From Salticus scenicus (lineage: Eukaryota > Arthropoda > Arachnida > Araneae > Salticidae): 64,000 nt of DNA. Below are positions 23,111 through 35,936 of the stretch, piece by piece. Below the pieces are notes generated by a model. That model saw only the letters and a program-made list of their open reading frames with translations. It was not told the DNA's origin and did not search any database. Both the position numbers and the translations under genes were made by a program. The DNA lies in NCBI GenBank assembly GCA_963930645.1, contig OZ005652.1:316615152-316679151 (forward strand), given 5' to 3'. Position 1 is the stretch's first letter, and every line of letters starts with the position of its first letter.

Positions 23111-24122
23111 AAGCATTGTGGATGAAGCCATAAAAATTTCTAGAAAATAGATTCCAATTTATTACTACTACATTTTTTGCTGATATTTTCAATGAAATTA
23201 ATAAGTTAAATTTAGGATCCTTAAATTGATTATTTATAAAATAATAAGAAATGTTTTACGCACTAAAATAAAAAATAAAATAAATCGAAATATTTTCCTT
23301 ACGTTCATATATTAATACATATTTCTTAGAGAAGGTTTGAGCACAAGTTTTTTAAATCTCTTTTCCTTTAGAACATAAATAAAAATAAATAAATAAATAA
23401 AACCTACTCCTCCAAACATGCGTTTGGCATAAAAAAAAAATTTAAAAAAAAAAATCAATAAAAAAAGAAATTTTTAGATTATGTTTGTACCACAAAACAT
23501 ATTCTTTTTTTTTTTTTTTTTACCTTACATAATATTAATTATAGCCACAAAATTTTATTATACTGTCTAACAAGCTGAGGTACGTTCTTTGTATGAAGGT
23601 ACTTCAGCGTTTTATTTCCTTCTATAATTCTAGTTATTTCATTCTCTCGGTTTGTGAACACAAAACAAATTTCCCGAGATATGCCATCTTCGAACGTTCG
23701 TCTAGCAAGTATAATTCGAAATAAAAACGGATCAGGCTTTTAGAAGGAACCATTGTTATTGTTTCTTAAAACTAAATTTCCGATGGCTTTTGCTTGAGGA
23801 TGCCTCTTAAAAAATTCGAAGCTTTCTTTGTTGTTATCTCCGACAAAACATTCTCGAAATTTATTTTCGAAATTTCAAATCATAATACATCAAAGAAAAC
23901 TCCCGTGGGATGGGGATTTTTTTTTCTTCTTCTTCTTATTTTCTTTTTTAGCCCTGCCTATTGTTGTTAATTTCTCGCATGGCCGAAGTTTTTGATAAAA
24001 ACAAGATGACTTATTTATTTTTTTTAACAAAGCATCTCTTTGTGTTTAAAAAAAAAAAAAAAAAAAAATGTTCATAACTTTTTATTCGTCTTGATTAAAA
24101 AAAAAAAAAACTGTGTGTCTCG

Positions 24123-24160
<38 letters not shown>

Positions 24161-25320
24161 AATGCTAATCAAAGATTTTTTCTTTTTAGTAATGTGAAAT
24201 GTAAAAGAACTTGAAGAAGTCTTACGTCGTATTGGAAGAAGAAAGAGAACAAAGGGACTTTTCTTCCTTTGTGGTTACAAAAATTGCGGGACGGAGAATT
24301 CATATATTTCAAGGATCACTTTAACTTAATTTCAGAATTCCAACGTAATAAGTATTTTAATGATTCAAATTGAAATATTTTCGTTTGTTTGTGTATATGT
24401 ACCTCTTGAAGCATTGTCATTAGGAAGTAATGGCGGGACTTCTTTTGTGAACTCCTTGCCATGCGCAGAGAATGAAAAATATTTTGTTCTTGAGCGAAAA
24501 TTGGAAGCTTTTTTTTTTTATGTTATTTATCAAAAAAAATTTTTTTCTCATTATCGAATAATCCCTTTACATTCATTATGTGACTTTTTAACGAATCGAA
24601 ATTTTGAATGACGATTTCATTGCGTTTTTAATCAGCAAATGAATTTTGTGCATTCTTATTTGTGAATAACAATAGAGATTATTGTTGTTTTCGCGACATG
24701 CAAGCCATTTATGAGTAACACAATAATGATGGAAAATGAAAGAGAGTATTAATTAGATTGATAAGCAAGTTTCTATTATTATGAATCTTTTCTTTTTCTT
24801 TCTATTCTTTTCTTTCCTTTTTTTCTTCTTATATATACATATATATATGTATATATATATTGATATAAGATTTTAAACTTAATCTCATCTCTAAAAATTC
24901 CTCATATTAGTGGAATTTGTAGCAATATCATAGCATATATCTAATAGTTAGCATAAAATAATTAAGATATATATTTAGTTCTAATAAAGGAAATTAAAAA
25001 TATATATATTTATTAGTACTTTGATATTTCTGGTTCAAATAACATTTCACCTGCATGTATGTTTAAAAAAAAAAAAAAAAAAATGCATTGAACAAAATAT
25101 TTATAACGTTATTGATAATTACACGTACTGATGTATAGCGTTTTTTATGTTAGTGGTTCGTTTTCAAAAGTGAAATTTTACAGCAAAATTTTATTCTTGT
25201 AATGTGAGAAATACTTTTTCCCGCTTTTTATTTTATTTTTTTAAATTTCTTATTTAAAAGTAAATTTTTACAGGAAAGTAAATAAATAATTTATTAATTG
25301 GTTTTTTATTTCTCTCAAAA
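23111..25320. other. AT-rich noncoding DNA with very long homopolymers
   Basis: T-runs reach roughly 34 bp (24127-24159). A somewhat more complex piece at 23570-23930 has no identifiable frame. (TA)n lies at 24831-24860. No gene seen. Confidence 0.55.
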
Positions 25321-25965
25321 AGAAAATATAAATATTTTTTTCATGTCTATTAAAAAGCATCCTCAAGTTTATATACACATTCTTCTTTACAAATAAATAT
25401 AAAGAAATACTTTCGTTTATTAATTTTTAGCATCGTCGTAGAAGAAGAATTTAAAAAACAGTAATAGAAAAATTTCTTGATTATTTGCTCAGAACAAGTT
25501 CTACGTTTTATTTTAGCAATATCGATTAAAAAAAAGAGGTAGGGGAGGGGAGGGCAATAAATTTGATTTTGTTATTATTATTATTATTATTATTTTAATA
25601 CTTTTTTTTTACACTCTTTTGTATTCCTTTAAAAATAAAATTGATCTGAGTAATGATTTAGCTGAATTTTTCGGAACAGCTATTTTTGATATATTCATAT
25701 CGTATATCATTTTATAAAATTCAATGTATGTATCGTTTTCTTATTTCTGTTAAGTTATAACATATATATATATTTATATAAATGTAATCTGTAAAATTTG
25801 TAAGTTACTTGTATAAATCTAAAATACCTACTAACGTTTATATGCACATTTTTGTTTACAAGAAAAGGGGGAAAAGAAGATGCTTTCGTTTATTAATATT
25901 TAGTTTCTTCATATTAGAAAAACTTAAAAATCAGTAAAGGAATTATTTCTTGTCCAGAAAGTTTT

Positions 25966-26008
<43 letters not shown>

Positions 26009-26190
26009 CGATAAAAAAAGAAAGAGAAGAAACGATAATTTACATTTTACTTTTATTTTTATATCAGTTTTTTTTTTCTTTTTTTAAACTTTGTATTTCT
26101 TTAAAAATAAAATCTACCAGATCGGCGACTCAGCTGAGTATTGTGGAACACTCTATTTAGGTATTTCCATATTTCAAATACTTTTATCAA
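25320..26190. repeat. tandem duplication, period about 472 bp
   Basis: The blocks at about 25345-25700 and 25825-26185 share, in order, a TTTATATGCACATTCTT-like start, CTTTCGTTTATTAAT (25410 and 25882), AATATCGATTAAAAAAA, CTTTAAAAATAAAAT and a GAACAGCTATTT-like end. Different homopolymer lengths account for most of the divergence. Confidence 0.65.
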
Positions 26191-26584
26191 ATTTTGTGGA
26201 TGTAGTTCATTGAAAAGTTGAACTTTTGGTTCACTGGGTTATGTTTTACAATAGATAACTCGCAACGTAGCTTTTACTCCTTTTGTAGGACGTCATTATT
26301 TCATGCCCTAGGGTGAAATCGAAATGAAACTTATACCAGCGTCGGTACTAGAACGCATGTGGTTTTCTCCGCAAAGTGGGTGGGTTAGAATCGAGATTTT
26401 TCAGTGAAACACTTGATGGAATGATATTGTGAAAAATCGGCTGACAGGTAAGCATCCTGGATTGCAGTTTGTTGAATTTATCTCTTACTTGGCGAAAATG
26501 TTAGAAATTAGATATAAATCTGAAAAAAAAAAAGAAAAAGCTTCGATGAATACATTATAGTAATGAAAACAAAGATCATGCTAA

Positions 26585-27030
26585 TAGACTAATTTTATTA
26601 CATAGTTTATTTTATATCTCATTCATATATATAAATAAGAAAGCAAATAAAAAACAAAAAATCTAAGTACGTAAATGCGTACAATACTGTTTATTCACAC
26701 ATATTTTATACTATATTGTAGTTTTTAGTACTTTTTTATTGAAAAATAACAGATTTATTAATTTCTTTGTTGGAAAAAATGTTACAACACAGAAAATTTC
26801 TGTTTCGGTGAATTGGCCATGCATTAAAATAATCATAAATGAAATATCAACAGAAAATGTTTAGAATACAATTGGTTTTAATAATTTATTTTTTGTAATA
26901 TAGATAAACAAGAAAGGGAATAAAGAACAAAAATTCACGTGCATACATACTTACAACACTGTATATACATCTTTTATAATATATTACGTTTATTTATTTT
27001 CCTTTATTGGAGAATTATTGATGTAAATTA
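26585..27030. repeat. diverged duplication, period about 270 bp
   Basis: Two blocks share a TAAGAAAGCAAATAAAAAAC-like stretch, an ACGTGCATAC-like stretch, and AACACTGTATAT and TTTTATACTATATT (about 26682 and 26954). They resemble the other local duplications in this part of the window. Confidence 0.45.
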
Positions 27031-27299
27031 TATTTATATGTCGGTATGTATAAGATATTATAAAATAAACACTAAAACGCCAAATGAAACTAGTATGTTG
27101 TGACCACCACATGGCTTCTTCTATGTTTTCCTATACAAATTAGCCCAGTACAAATAATTAACTCAACTTATTGTTATTTATTAAATATTATCTTCCAAGA
27201 TGAATACAGGCAATTTTCATTCAATAGAAATATTAAAAAAAAAAAAATGAAAATAATCGATAACTTTGTTTTAAATTATCACAGCTCGATGATGATTTA

Positions 27300-27780
27300 A
27301 CCATTTGTTTTAGAGATATTGGCGAGCTCTTTTGAAAAATACCCATAGTAAAAATTTGCCGGGGAAGCAATATTCCTACATGTGAAAAAAAAGAAAAAAA
27401 AAATCCGAGTTTATTTTCAGTATTATAAATAATTCTTTTTAATTTCATAAAGATTATTAAAAGGTAATTCTCTTTATGTACATTTATATGAATTTTGTCC
27501 TCTACCGCCATGTTAAAAATTTAGAAAATGCGTGATGGCAACGCTACCTGCTAGACGATTTTCACCTAAAGTTGACAGGCACTAATTTAAGTCAAAGTGC
27601 AACGATATATCAAACTTTATGAAATTCTGGGCAATAGTTCCTGAGATATAACTGCTACAAAATTTTGTCTCACACACAGACAGACATGCAGACAGTTTTT
27701 AAAAGTGATCAAATCGTGTTCTAGAACTCTCAAAACGTTTTAATCTATGGAAAACCCGAGGTCGAAAATTTTTACCAATC
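27300..27780. other. possible 3' remnant of a LINE or similar repeat
   Basis: CACACACAGACAGACATGCAGACAG, here described at 27671-27696, followed by a moderately complex stretch ending near 27780, is the kind of tail seen in some invertebrate non-LTR elements. No reverse-transcriptase frame is present. The call is weak. Confidence 0.25.
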
Positions 27781-29914
27781 CAGTACTTTCTTCTAATAAA
27801 TATAAAAAAGCTAAAAAATAAAATAAATAAAAAATGAAATAATTAAATTAAATTTTAAAATTACTTTTTTTTAATCAATTGTAAAATATTTAATATTAAT
27901 TAAAAAATATCTACATTTTTAAACATATTTTATTTCTATCTAGTTTACGGTTATATTAATTTGTAATTTTTATTTTAAAATATATCTATAAATCATATAT
28001 TATATATTTTTATCGTTATGCTACATGTACTTTATAGCATTTATTTTAATTTGACTTCTTGTTGCATTTTATCTCTATATCATTTTAATAATAGACCGTA
28101 AATGCTTTACTTGCCTGTAAAGTTTGTTCTGTAGCAAAGGTATTATAGTTGCAGGAAATGGGTAGATAACGTTATATGGATAAAGTGCCGCATATAAAAT
28201 TTCAAACATTAATTTAAAAGTTTGTTTTTTTAGTTTTAAGCTAACGTGCTTAATAAATATTTTTTAAAAGCTAATTATAATTATAAAACTATAAAGACAG
28301 AAAAAGAATTGTAAGTTTCTTTTTATTATTTCAACAACAACAACAACAACAACAAAATAATAATAATAATAACCGTTTTAAACTTCTGAAAACAAGTAAA
28401 TATTTAGAAAAATTAAACACGTGAGCAAAAAAATGCGTAAAAATCTATACATATGCAGAATATGGCAAATTTAAAGCTAGATATTAATTTAATTTTAAAT
28501 GAATTATTCGATAATATTATTTTAATTTTATTTCTTTTATCGTTACATTAATTATACTAGGAAGATTTTAGCGTAAATGCTTTACTTACCTGTAAAGTTT
28601 GTTCTATAGCAAGGATATTACAGTTGCTGGATAAACATTATTAATGAGAAATGGATAAATCTCGATAAAGTCTGCAGATAAATATTCTATCTCTAATTTA
28701 AAAGTTTGATTTTTTAAATTTTCAGCTAATATATTTAAAAAAATACTTAAAATAAATTATTGACATTATGAAGCTTTAAATATAGTGAATGATGTCAAAT
28801 TTCTTTTAATTCATTTCAACAAAAATTTATTGATAACTACAACTACCTATTTTAAATTTCTGAAACAAAACGAATATTTAATAAAATTAAATATGCACGC
28901 ATATAATATAATTATGTATAAATGTGCATACGGTTGTGATAAATTTAAAAGTGAAAATTGATTTATTTTTAAATTTTATTATTAAATTAAATAAGTAAAA
29001 TTAATGCTTAATAAATTAATTATTATTTTTTTTTTCATTTCTCTCCTGTTTTAGTTAAATAATTAAATGATAAACTATGTTTGTGTTACACAAATAATTT
29101 AATGGGGAAATTCCTACATAGATGCTTTACCTTCCTATAAAGTTTGTTATGTAACACGGATATTACAGTTGCTGGATAATTATTATTAGCAGGAAATAGA
29201 TAGCAAATGCTGTACGGACAAAATTCCGCAAATGAAAATTTTAGCATTAATTAAAAATTTGATTTATTAATTTTAAATTAAAATCCTTTCTAAATATTTA
29301 AAATAAATAAATTAATATTATTAAGTTTAAATATGGAAAATGAATTGTAAATTTCTTTTAATTCATTTCAGCAAAAATTTTATAAAAAATAACTATTTTA
29401 AAAATCAGAAACCAATCGCAAGTTAAAATAAATAAATACATAAATAAAAATGAAATATGCATTCATATAAATGTGCATAAAATTATGCATATGGGCAAGA
29501 TCAAATTAAAGCTAAATGTTAATTTATTTTTACGTGCTAGCATTCAATTTAATTTCTCTTTTTTTTTCATTTTGCATCTGTGTGTTACTTAAATAATCAA
29601 AGCGTCACCTCCACGTGAATATTACACGTATCCTTACATTAAATAATCTACTTGTCTGTAAAGTTTGTTCTGTAACAAGGGTATTACGGTTGCTGGATAA
29701 TCGTTACTAGCAAGAAATGTGTAGATAACGGTATATCGGTAGGGCGCTGCAGATAAAAAAAAAATTCTGTCATATGACAATTCAAATGTTTTTAATTACT
29801 TTTATGCTAATTTTATTGGAAAATATTAAAAAAAAAAATATTAGAAATATGAAATTTTAAATATATAAATTAAATTACAAATTTCTTTTAAATGGTATTT
29901 CATGGGAACAACAG

Positions 29915-29967
<53 letters not shown>

Positions 29968-29973
<6 letters not shown>

Positions 29974-30408
29974 TGTTCTCCAGTGATTGGCATGCTCCAG
30001 TAATTGACATCTGTCCCGAAATAATTAATAAATAATAAAAATAATAAAATCATATATTTTACATATAAGAATTTTAACATTTTATGTCAAACACTGGAGC
30101 ATAGGGTGCTAATAACTGGTAAAATGAATAACTAGCAGTGTCAAACACTGGAACATACTGTGCCAATTACTGATAAAAGAAAAAAATGGCAGTGTCAATT
30201 ACTGGAATATTGAGTGGGTGTCAAATAAAAATTCATAAAAAAAATAATTGCCATCAAATGTATATATATGTATACATATATGTGGTTCTGAATGTCTTTC
30301 ATACCATATGTACTAACTTAAGATTTCTAAAAATATTTTCTGATGACTAGAACATTAAAAACATCAGAGATTGCTCTAAAAGTGTCAATCACTGGTGCAC
30401 TTACCCTA
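29968..30408. mobile_element. MITE with CAGTGATTGACA-type ends and internal repeats
   Basis: The ends are AGGGTATGTTCTCCAGTGATT on the left and, in complement, AGGGTAAGTGCACCAGTGATT on the right, with TA-rich flanks. Inside, GTGTCAAACACTGGAACATA-like units recur at about 30087, 30138 and 30194, each pairing a TCAA(A/T)(C/T)ACTGGA string with a CCAATTACTG-like partner. The element sits in the fourth unit of the surrounding array. The superfamily is not established. Confidence 0.7.
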
Positions 30409-30470
30409 TATTTTGTATAAGCTATTTTAAAACTCTTTGAACCAAATGCTCGGCTAATGAAAATTATACG

Positions 30471-30488
<18 letters not shown>

Positions 30489-30548
<60 letters not shown>
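30489..30548. repeat. compound (CA)n(TA)n microsatellite
   Basis: (CA)n at about 30471-30489 runs into an approximately 58-bp (TA)n. Other long (TA)n tracts lie at about 29921-29967, 38697-38741, 54174-54200, 56219-56258 and 57271-57298. Confidence 0.9.
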
Positions 30549-30551
<3 letters not shown>

Positions 30552-30660
30552 GTGTATGTATTTATGCACATGACTGTAATCAATTTAAAGTTAAACTTTA
30601 ATTTATTTTCAATTAAATTGAATCTCTGAACCATTTAGAGAAATTTCAAGCTATAGTGAA

Positions 30661-30996
30661 AAAGTAAAAACGAATCATGTTTTTACGTTAAGTGCACATT
30701 ATTGGCATTACTTCTTATCATCATTACTTTCTGTTGCCAACATTTGTATGTAATATTAAACAAAAGTACAAGCGATTTAACAAATCTCTTAGTTATAACA
30801 GAACTTCATCATTAGATGTTGTTCAGATAGAATAATTGATCACTTTAAAAGATAAATTAGGAAATATCGACGGTAAAAGCTCAAGATTTCCTATTTATTT
30901 AATAATAATGTACGTTTTCGCTTATTAACTTGATGCAGAACAACCTGCCAAGTCTTTTTTGATTGCTCGATTGATCATAACAGAATTGGAAGAACT

Positions 30997-31029
<33 letters not shown>

Positions 31030-31554
31030 CTATCTTTATGCTTGTTTCTCCAGATATTTATTAGAATTTTTCTTGCGGAAACAAAAATGATAAATAATTG
31101 AAAAATGGTTCAGAAAAAAAGTAAAAACATTTATAAATAGTGAATCTAAGTAATTTTCTTTGCATGACAAGATAAATTTTCTTGAAAACTCTTTTAGAAA
31201 TTTAGAAGTTTACATCATTAACAAATTTTGTTACAAATATTTCAGAGGTACTTCTTCGAGTACATTTTTTTTTTTTATTATTCTATAATGATTGTTGGTT
31301 ATGTTGTTTTTTTAGCATTATTTTATCCATCATTGTAAAATAGAGTAAGGAAACACATTATTGACATACGACTAGAAAACGGTTTTCATTTTCTTACTTA
31401 AAACATAAATATTTTGCTTTCTTACAAATTTACCTGATATTCATAATTTATTTTTCTCGTTCTCCTATTTTTTTTTTTTTTTTTTTTTTTTCAATAGTAT
31501 TTTATTCAAAATAAATAAATTAGATTTTATGAAAACATATGGAATTGAATTATT
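30661..31554. other. AT-rich noncoding DNA
   Basis: T-runs lie at 30999-31029 and 31470-31491. No gene seen. Confidence 0.55.
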
Positions 31555-31562
31555 CTTTAGAA

Positions 31563-32109
31563 CAGGCCTGTCCAACCGAAAAATCTTGGCGGGCCACATT
31601 GTATAAATGCAATGAACCATATGCATGTAGGAATTCTTTTTTCCGGTAGGCTCGTAAGGATTTAAAACAGAAAAGTATGTTTATTAAATACATTTTTATT
31701 CATAAAATAAGTATAAAACAGTCAAAAACATTTGATTTTATATTCATAAGTTATTGATCAGTTATTGATCAATAAGGATCAATAAGGCTCGTAAGGATTT
31801 AAAACAGAAAAGTATGTTTATTAAATACATTTTTATTCATAAAATAAGTATAAAACAGTCAAAAACATTTGATTTTATATTCATAAGTTATTGAATCAGT
31901 TATTGATCTAATAATATTTTATTAACATCAATTTATTTTTTTAGCTACCTTAATCGGTATTTTCATTAAAAATGTCAGAAACAATTTATTAATTTTAGAT
32001 GTTTTAACCAAAGATATCAAACTGGAAATTTCCTGAATTATGTCGTGGGCCGCAGAAACTTACACGGCGGGCCACATGCGGCCTCTGGGCTGCGGATTGG
32101 CTAGCCCTG
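31563..32109. mobile_element. non-autonomous hAT transposon
   Basis: The ends CAGGCCTGTCCAACC and GGCTAGCCCTG, with GCGGGCCACAT-type subterminal motifs at both sides (31589 and 32067), match the common hAT pattern. Flanking 8-mers CTTTAGAA (31555-31562) and TTTTAGAA (32110-32117) agree at seven positions, consistent with an aged 8-bp target duplication. A direct repeat with a period of 137 bp occupies the middle (CTCGTAAGGATTTAAAACAG at 31651 and 31788), almost unchanged between copies. Confidence 0.85.
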
Positions 32110-32117
32110 TTTTAGAA

Positions 32118-34516
32118 CACCATATTTTGTAATATTTTCAATATTTATTAATTTTTTTGAACAATGGATTATATATTTATGCCTAAATTAAAAAAAAAAA
32201 AAAAATGATTACACAGTTCACATTCCTATATTTTTATTTATTTTATTTATATATATATTTTTTAATTGACTGAAGGTAAGGTATAATTCGAATAATTTTG
32301 TGAATATAAACTTGAGTATATTTTCCAGAAGAAATTTTATTAAAAATATCGGCTCAAGATATTTCAGTTTAAAATAGCGATGTTGTTAAAAATATAAACT
32401 ATTAAAAAAATAATTAATAATAATAATAATTGTAGTGTTACAATAATAACAAATTTACTAATTAAAAGTAGCATTTTAACATGAAAATTAAAAATAACAT
32501 CAAAGACTGTATCATTTTCGTTTTCGGTAAATAACTTCACATAAAACAATTTGAAAAGTCTTACCTGATTCTTCAATTGATCACACAAAATGGAAATATC
32601 TCTTTCTATTAATATAATAAATTTTCCTAACATTTATTATGCATATTGAATGAAACGGAATTGATAATCACACGTACAGTGGGAAAATAGTGCCGTATTT
32701 AAATAAAAAGGCTGAAAATAGAATTGCAATAACAAAAAAAAAAAAAAAAAAGAGAGAGATTACAATTTTGCACAAAGTAAAACAAAATATCTAAATTATA
32801 TTTATCTGAAAGCAAACTCTATGCATTTACACTTTTGTCAGAACTGCTTAATATTTTTAGAATGATTAATTAAAACTTAAATAACATTTCGTTTTTCTAT
32901 AAATGAATTGAGAAGAACAATAAATCAAAGTGTGTGTGTGGGGGGGGGTAAAAATTTTTTGAAAGTAAGCATTTCCCTTTTTTTCTTACATAATGAAAGT
33001 TATACAGAGCGCGCTCAAAACTATGAAACATTAAATTAGGACAATCGGAAACATCTGTAGAAATTATATAACTATGCATTCAATTGCCTGCCTGACCTAA
33101 ACTGAAAGATGTCTTCTGACAAGCAGGTGACTAATATAAGTGAAAAGCTACAGAACTAGAAAAGTGTGCCAAGATTATATTTAATTGTAATAAGGTCAGT
33201 AGTATTGATGATTTTTTTTTCTCTCTAAAAAGAAAAGGAAAGACTTTCAAAACGAAGGAAAAAATAAAATAAATGCACCCTTTTCAACGTTCAGGTGTTT
33301 TCTAAAGCTTATGTATCACTTTTTTTTTCTCTTTTTTTTTCACAAACCTTTTGTTGTCGGCGAAAGTCAGCTTTATTACTTTTTAATAGAAGTTGTGGGT
33401 TATCTCCCCGCTGGTTTATAATGATAACAAAGCCTGCCACCTGTCGACAAAAAAATAGTACACTTGTAGATAGGCACGCGTCTGATGTGGAATTTTATTT
33501 CACAAATTAAAAGCTGAAAATGTTTTAAATATCTGATATTTTTTATCAGTGACATAGTAGTTTTATTTTTGATTTTTAATTTTTAGAGAATTATGGAAAA
33601 TGTTTATTCAGTTTCCTCACATATTTCTAAAGCTTCATTCTTAAAGCTATAAATTAAGTTTCTTTTTAATAATAACTATTTTTATAAATTGAAAAAAATA
33701 ATATTAATAAAAAGAAGAATTTCTATGTATGAAAACAAAAAATGATCACAATCTTCTTTATTAAAATCTTGTTTAAGATTGAAGTAACATCGTGTTAGAA
33801 ATAATCTATTAAAATTTTTTAATTGTCCACCAAACATTTTACTGCGGCTCTACATGTCACTGCAACAAAAGGCAGTTTTTTGCTTGTTTGGATAGAAACA
33901 AATGAACTTTCCTGGTCATATTTTGATAAAGAAGCCTCAGAAACACTAAATTTGTACATCCCCCCACGTCATTAATTTTATTTTAATATTAGTTTGGTTT
34001 CAAGGAGAATTTTATTTATTCGTACTTCACTTGTAAATAATAAAAATGTAATGTTCGATTCTAATTTCGTGTAGGAATTTTAAGCAACCATCTGTGCCAT
34101 ACCAAATCTGCATTGTATAGGCTTGATAAATAATTCACGGTTCAGTGAATTTCAAAACTTAGAAACAAAAGGAATAAATTAAAATGCCGGATTGCTCTGA
34201 AGCAAGAGAATGAAAAAAATAGAACGATGCGATCTTTTTCTTCAAATTTAATATTCATAGTGAAATTAAAAACTCTATATACAATTTATACAATATTTAC
34301 AGAAAAAAAATGCTTAAGGAATATAGTTCCGTATCTAATAATTTACACTCATACTGAGAAATTGAAAAATTCTTCCTTCAAACGCAGTCGAAGCATTAGA
34401 TCTAAACTAAAACTTTTATTGTCTGTTGTCAAAATATAAAACAAAATATATAAGTTCTTCTTTTTTTCTTTCAACGGCGTCGTAGTGCCGTCTAACGGGA
34501 ATTGTTTTTACTACAG
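32118..34516. other. AT-rich noncoding DNA
   Basis: A-runs lie at about 32189-32204 and 32732-32750, with (GT)n and a G-run at 32931-32948. The frame at 33295-33510 spans T-runs and is not convincing. No gene seen. Confidence 0.55.
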
Positions 34517-34907
34517 GCTTAAGAGGTACATAGGCTACACAGTATCCATCTTCGCCGACAGCCAAAGCCCATGTTACCCTGCGGGAAATTTTTTTATAAT
34601 TATCTAATCGTTAATTTGTTTTATAATATATTTTTCGAAATTTAATTTTCATATTTAGAAAACTTACAAAATTTTAATTTATATTTGATTAATAAAAATT
34701 GCTTTTTTTAATTTTTTAAGCTATGAAGTGATAAAAACGAACTAAATGCGCTTTTCACATTCTTTTTAGCTTAAAAATGAAATAATCAGAATAATAATAA
34801 TAATAAAAAAAAAAAAAAATCAAGTGTTTTTTTTTTTTTTTTTTTCTTCTTCTTCTTCTTGGGGGGAGGGGGATTTAACGATTGCGAATTTTTTGTATGC
34901 AAAAAAA

Positions 34908-34942
<35 letters not shown>

Positions 34943-35030
34943 AGAAATGAGTAACTCTATACACAAGTTTTCTCAAAAAATAACACGGTCTCTGCCTTTC
35001 AACGAAGATAGATATTGTACAATCTTAAAA
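34517..35030. mobile_element. foldback element, copy A
   Basis: The left arm (about 34525-34615, with TATCCATCTTCGCC, GACAGCCAAAGCCCATGTTA and GGGAAATT) is mirrored on the right by complements of the same blocks (about 34945-35025). The arms are diverged. The same arm sequence is found at 35088-35936, 39385-39470 and 62142-62601, so this is a family. The centre is low-complexity, with long A/T runs. Confidence 0.6.
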
Positions 35031-35087
35031 AGCTTTTATCGCATTTCTTTTATTTCAGTTGTTACCTCTTCAAGAATTATGTTAAAA

Positions 35088-35936
35088 AGTTACGAGCGAA
35101 CAATACCTAATCTTTCAGACAGCCGTGGCTCATGTTATTCTATGGGAAAATTTGTTACCAGAATTACTCATCACCTAATGTATTATTTTTTTTCCTGTTT
35201 TCACATTCAGAAAATTTACAATTGTTAAATACATACTCTTTTTCGAGAAACTGATTTTTAAAAATTTTATATTTTTATTTTGAATTTAACACGTTGAGCG
35301 CCATGTCAGCCATTCTAGATTCTAGACATTTTGTCATATATCTCGAAGTACTGAAGGAATCATCTTGAAACTTTAGGAGTGTGCAGAACATGTTATACTT
35401 CAAATATTTCAGTGCAAGTTTTACCCCGAAAGTAAAAGCAGTACCAATAAAAAATTAAAACGTTGAGCGCCCTGTCAGCCATCGGTGGCTGACAGTGTCA
35501 AATATGATATAAAGCCGCGTCAACCATCGGTGGCGGATATAAAATAGGATATAAAACTAAAAATATTACATTTCATGATTGAAAATTTATTAAAAATTTG
35601 CTTAATTTTTATTTATTACAGGAAGAATCATTATGGAATTTTAATGGATTATAAGAATTTGCGTGGTGCTCAAAGTGTTAAAAATGCGAATTTTCCATAA
35701 GTGCATTTTTCTTTTTCTTTTCTTTTCTTTAATTTGGCTTTTTTATGAAGTACTAAAAGTTTAAAAAAATCAAATTTCGGAAAATGAGTACTTATTTAAC
35801 GATTAGGAATTTCTTGAATAGGAAAATAGAATTTCAATAAATACGCTAGGTAATGAGTAATTATGGAAACAAATTTTGCCACAGAATAACATCGGCTATG
35901 TTTGTCGGAGAGATTTGGTATTATCCGCTCTGAATT
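35088..35936. mobile_element. foldback element, copy B, split by a piggyBac-like MITE
   Basis: The left arm (about 35088-35255, with CAATACCTAATCT, GGCTCATGTTATTCTATGGG, ATTACTCATCACCTAA and TTACAATTGTTAAATA) returns in complement on the right (about 35775-35936). The arms align over roughly 160 bp. A 388-bp TTAA-flanked element interrupts the spacer. It lies directly beside copy A. Confidence 0.75.
35290..35677. mobile_element. piggyBac-like MITE
   Basis: TTAA at 35286-35289 and 35678-35681 flanks ends CACGTTGAGCGCCATG and CGTGGTGCTCAAAGTG (13 of 16 complementary positions). TTAA target duplication is diagnostic of the piggyBac superfamily. A second copy of the end motif (CGTTGAGCGCCCTGTCAGCC, 35461) lies inside, next to a perfect GTCAGCCA-TCGG-TGGCTGAC hairpin (35475-35494), so the element may contain an older copy or a partial duplication. 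Confidence 0.8.

Larger units (their letters stand above)
28085..30660. repeat. tandem array of four units of about 475-545 bp
   Basis: A landmark TGTAAAGTTTGTTCTGTA occurs at about 28116, 28591, 29136 and 29657. In each unit it is followed by ATTACAGTTGCTGGATAA, a GAAATGGGTAGATAACG-like string, TTCTTTTAATTCATTTCA (about 28319, 28800, 29350 and 29882) and GCATATGGGCAAGATCAAATT-like text (about 28449, 28926, 29465 and 30549). The fourth unit is stretched by the MITE at 29968-30408 and by (TA)n tracts. No coding capacity is seen. Confidence 0.8.

Noticed and set aside
24360..24611. 83-codon plus-strand frame with balanced start
   Set aside because: It passes through A/T runs and becomes Phe/Lys-rich; no motif or splice context.
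29841..30080. Open frame made of repeated Ile-Tyr codons
   Set aside because: It is a read-through of a (TA)n microsatellite with random flanks; the same applies to frames at 30327-30569 and 38656-38883.
28085..30660. CRISPR array
   Set aside because: The repeat units are hundreds of bases long, diverged and contiguous, without short identical repeats and unique spacers, in a eukaryotic context.
34824..35228. 134-codon open frame on the plus strand
   Set aside because: It begins in poly(T) and poly(A) and continues through the arms of two foldback elements, so it is a chance frame.
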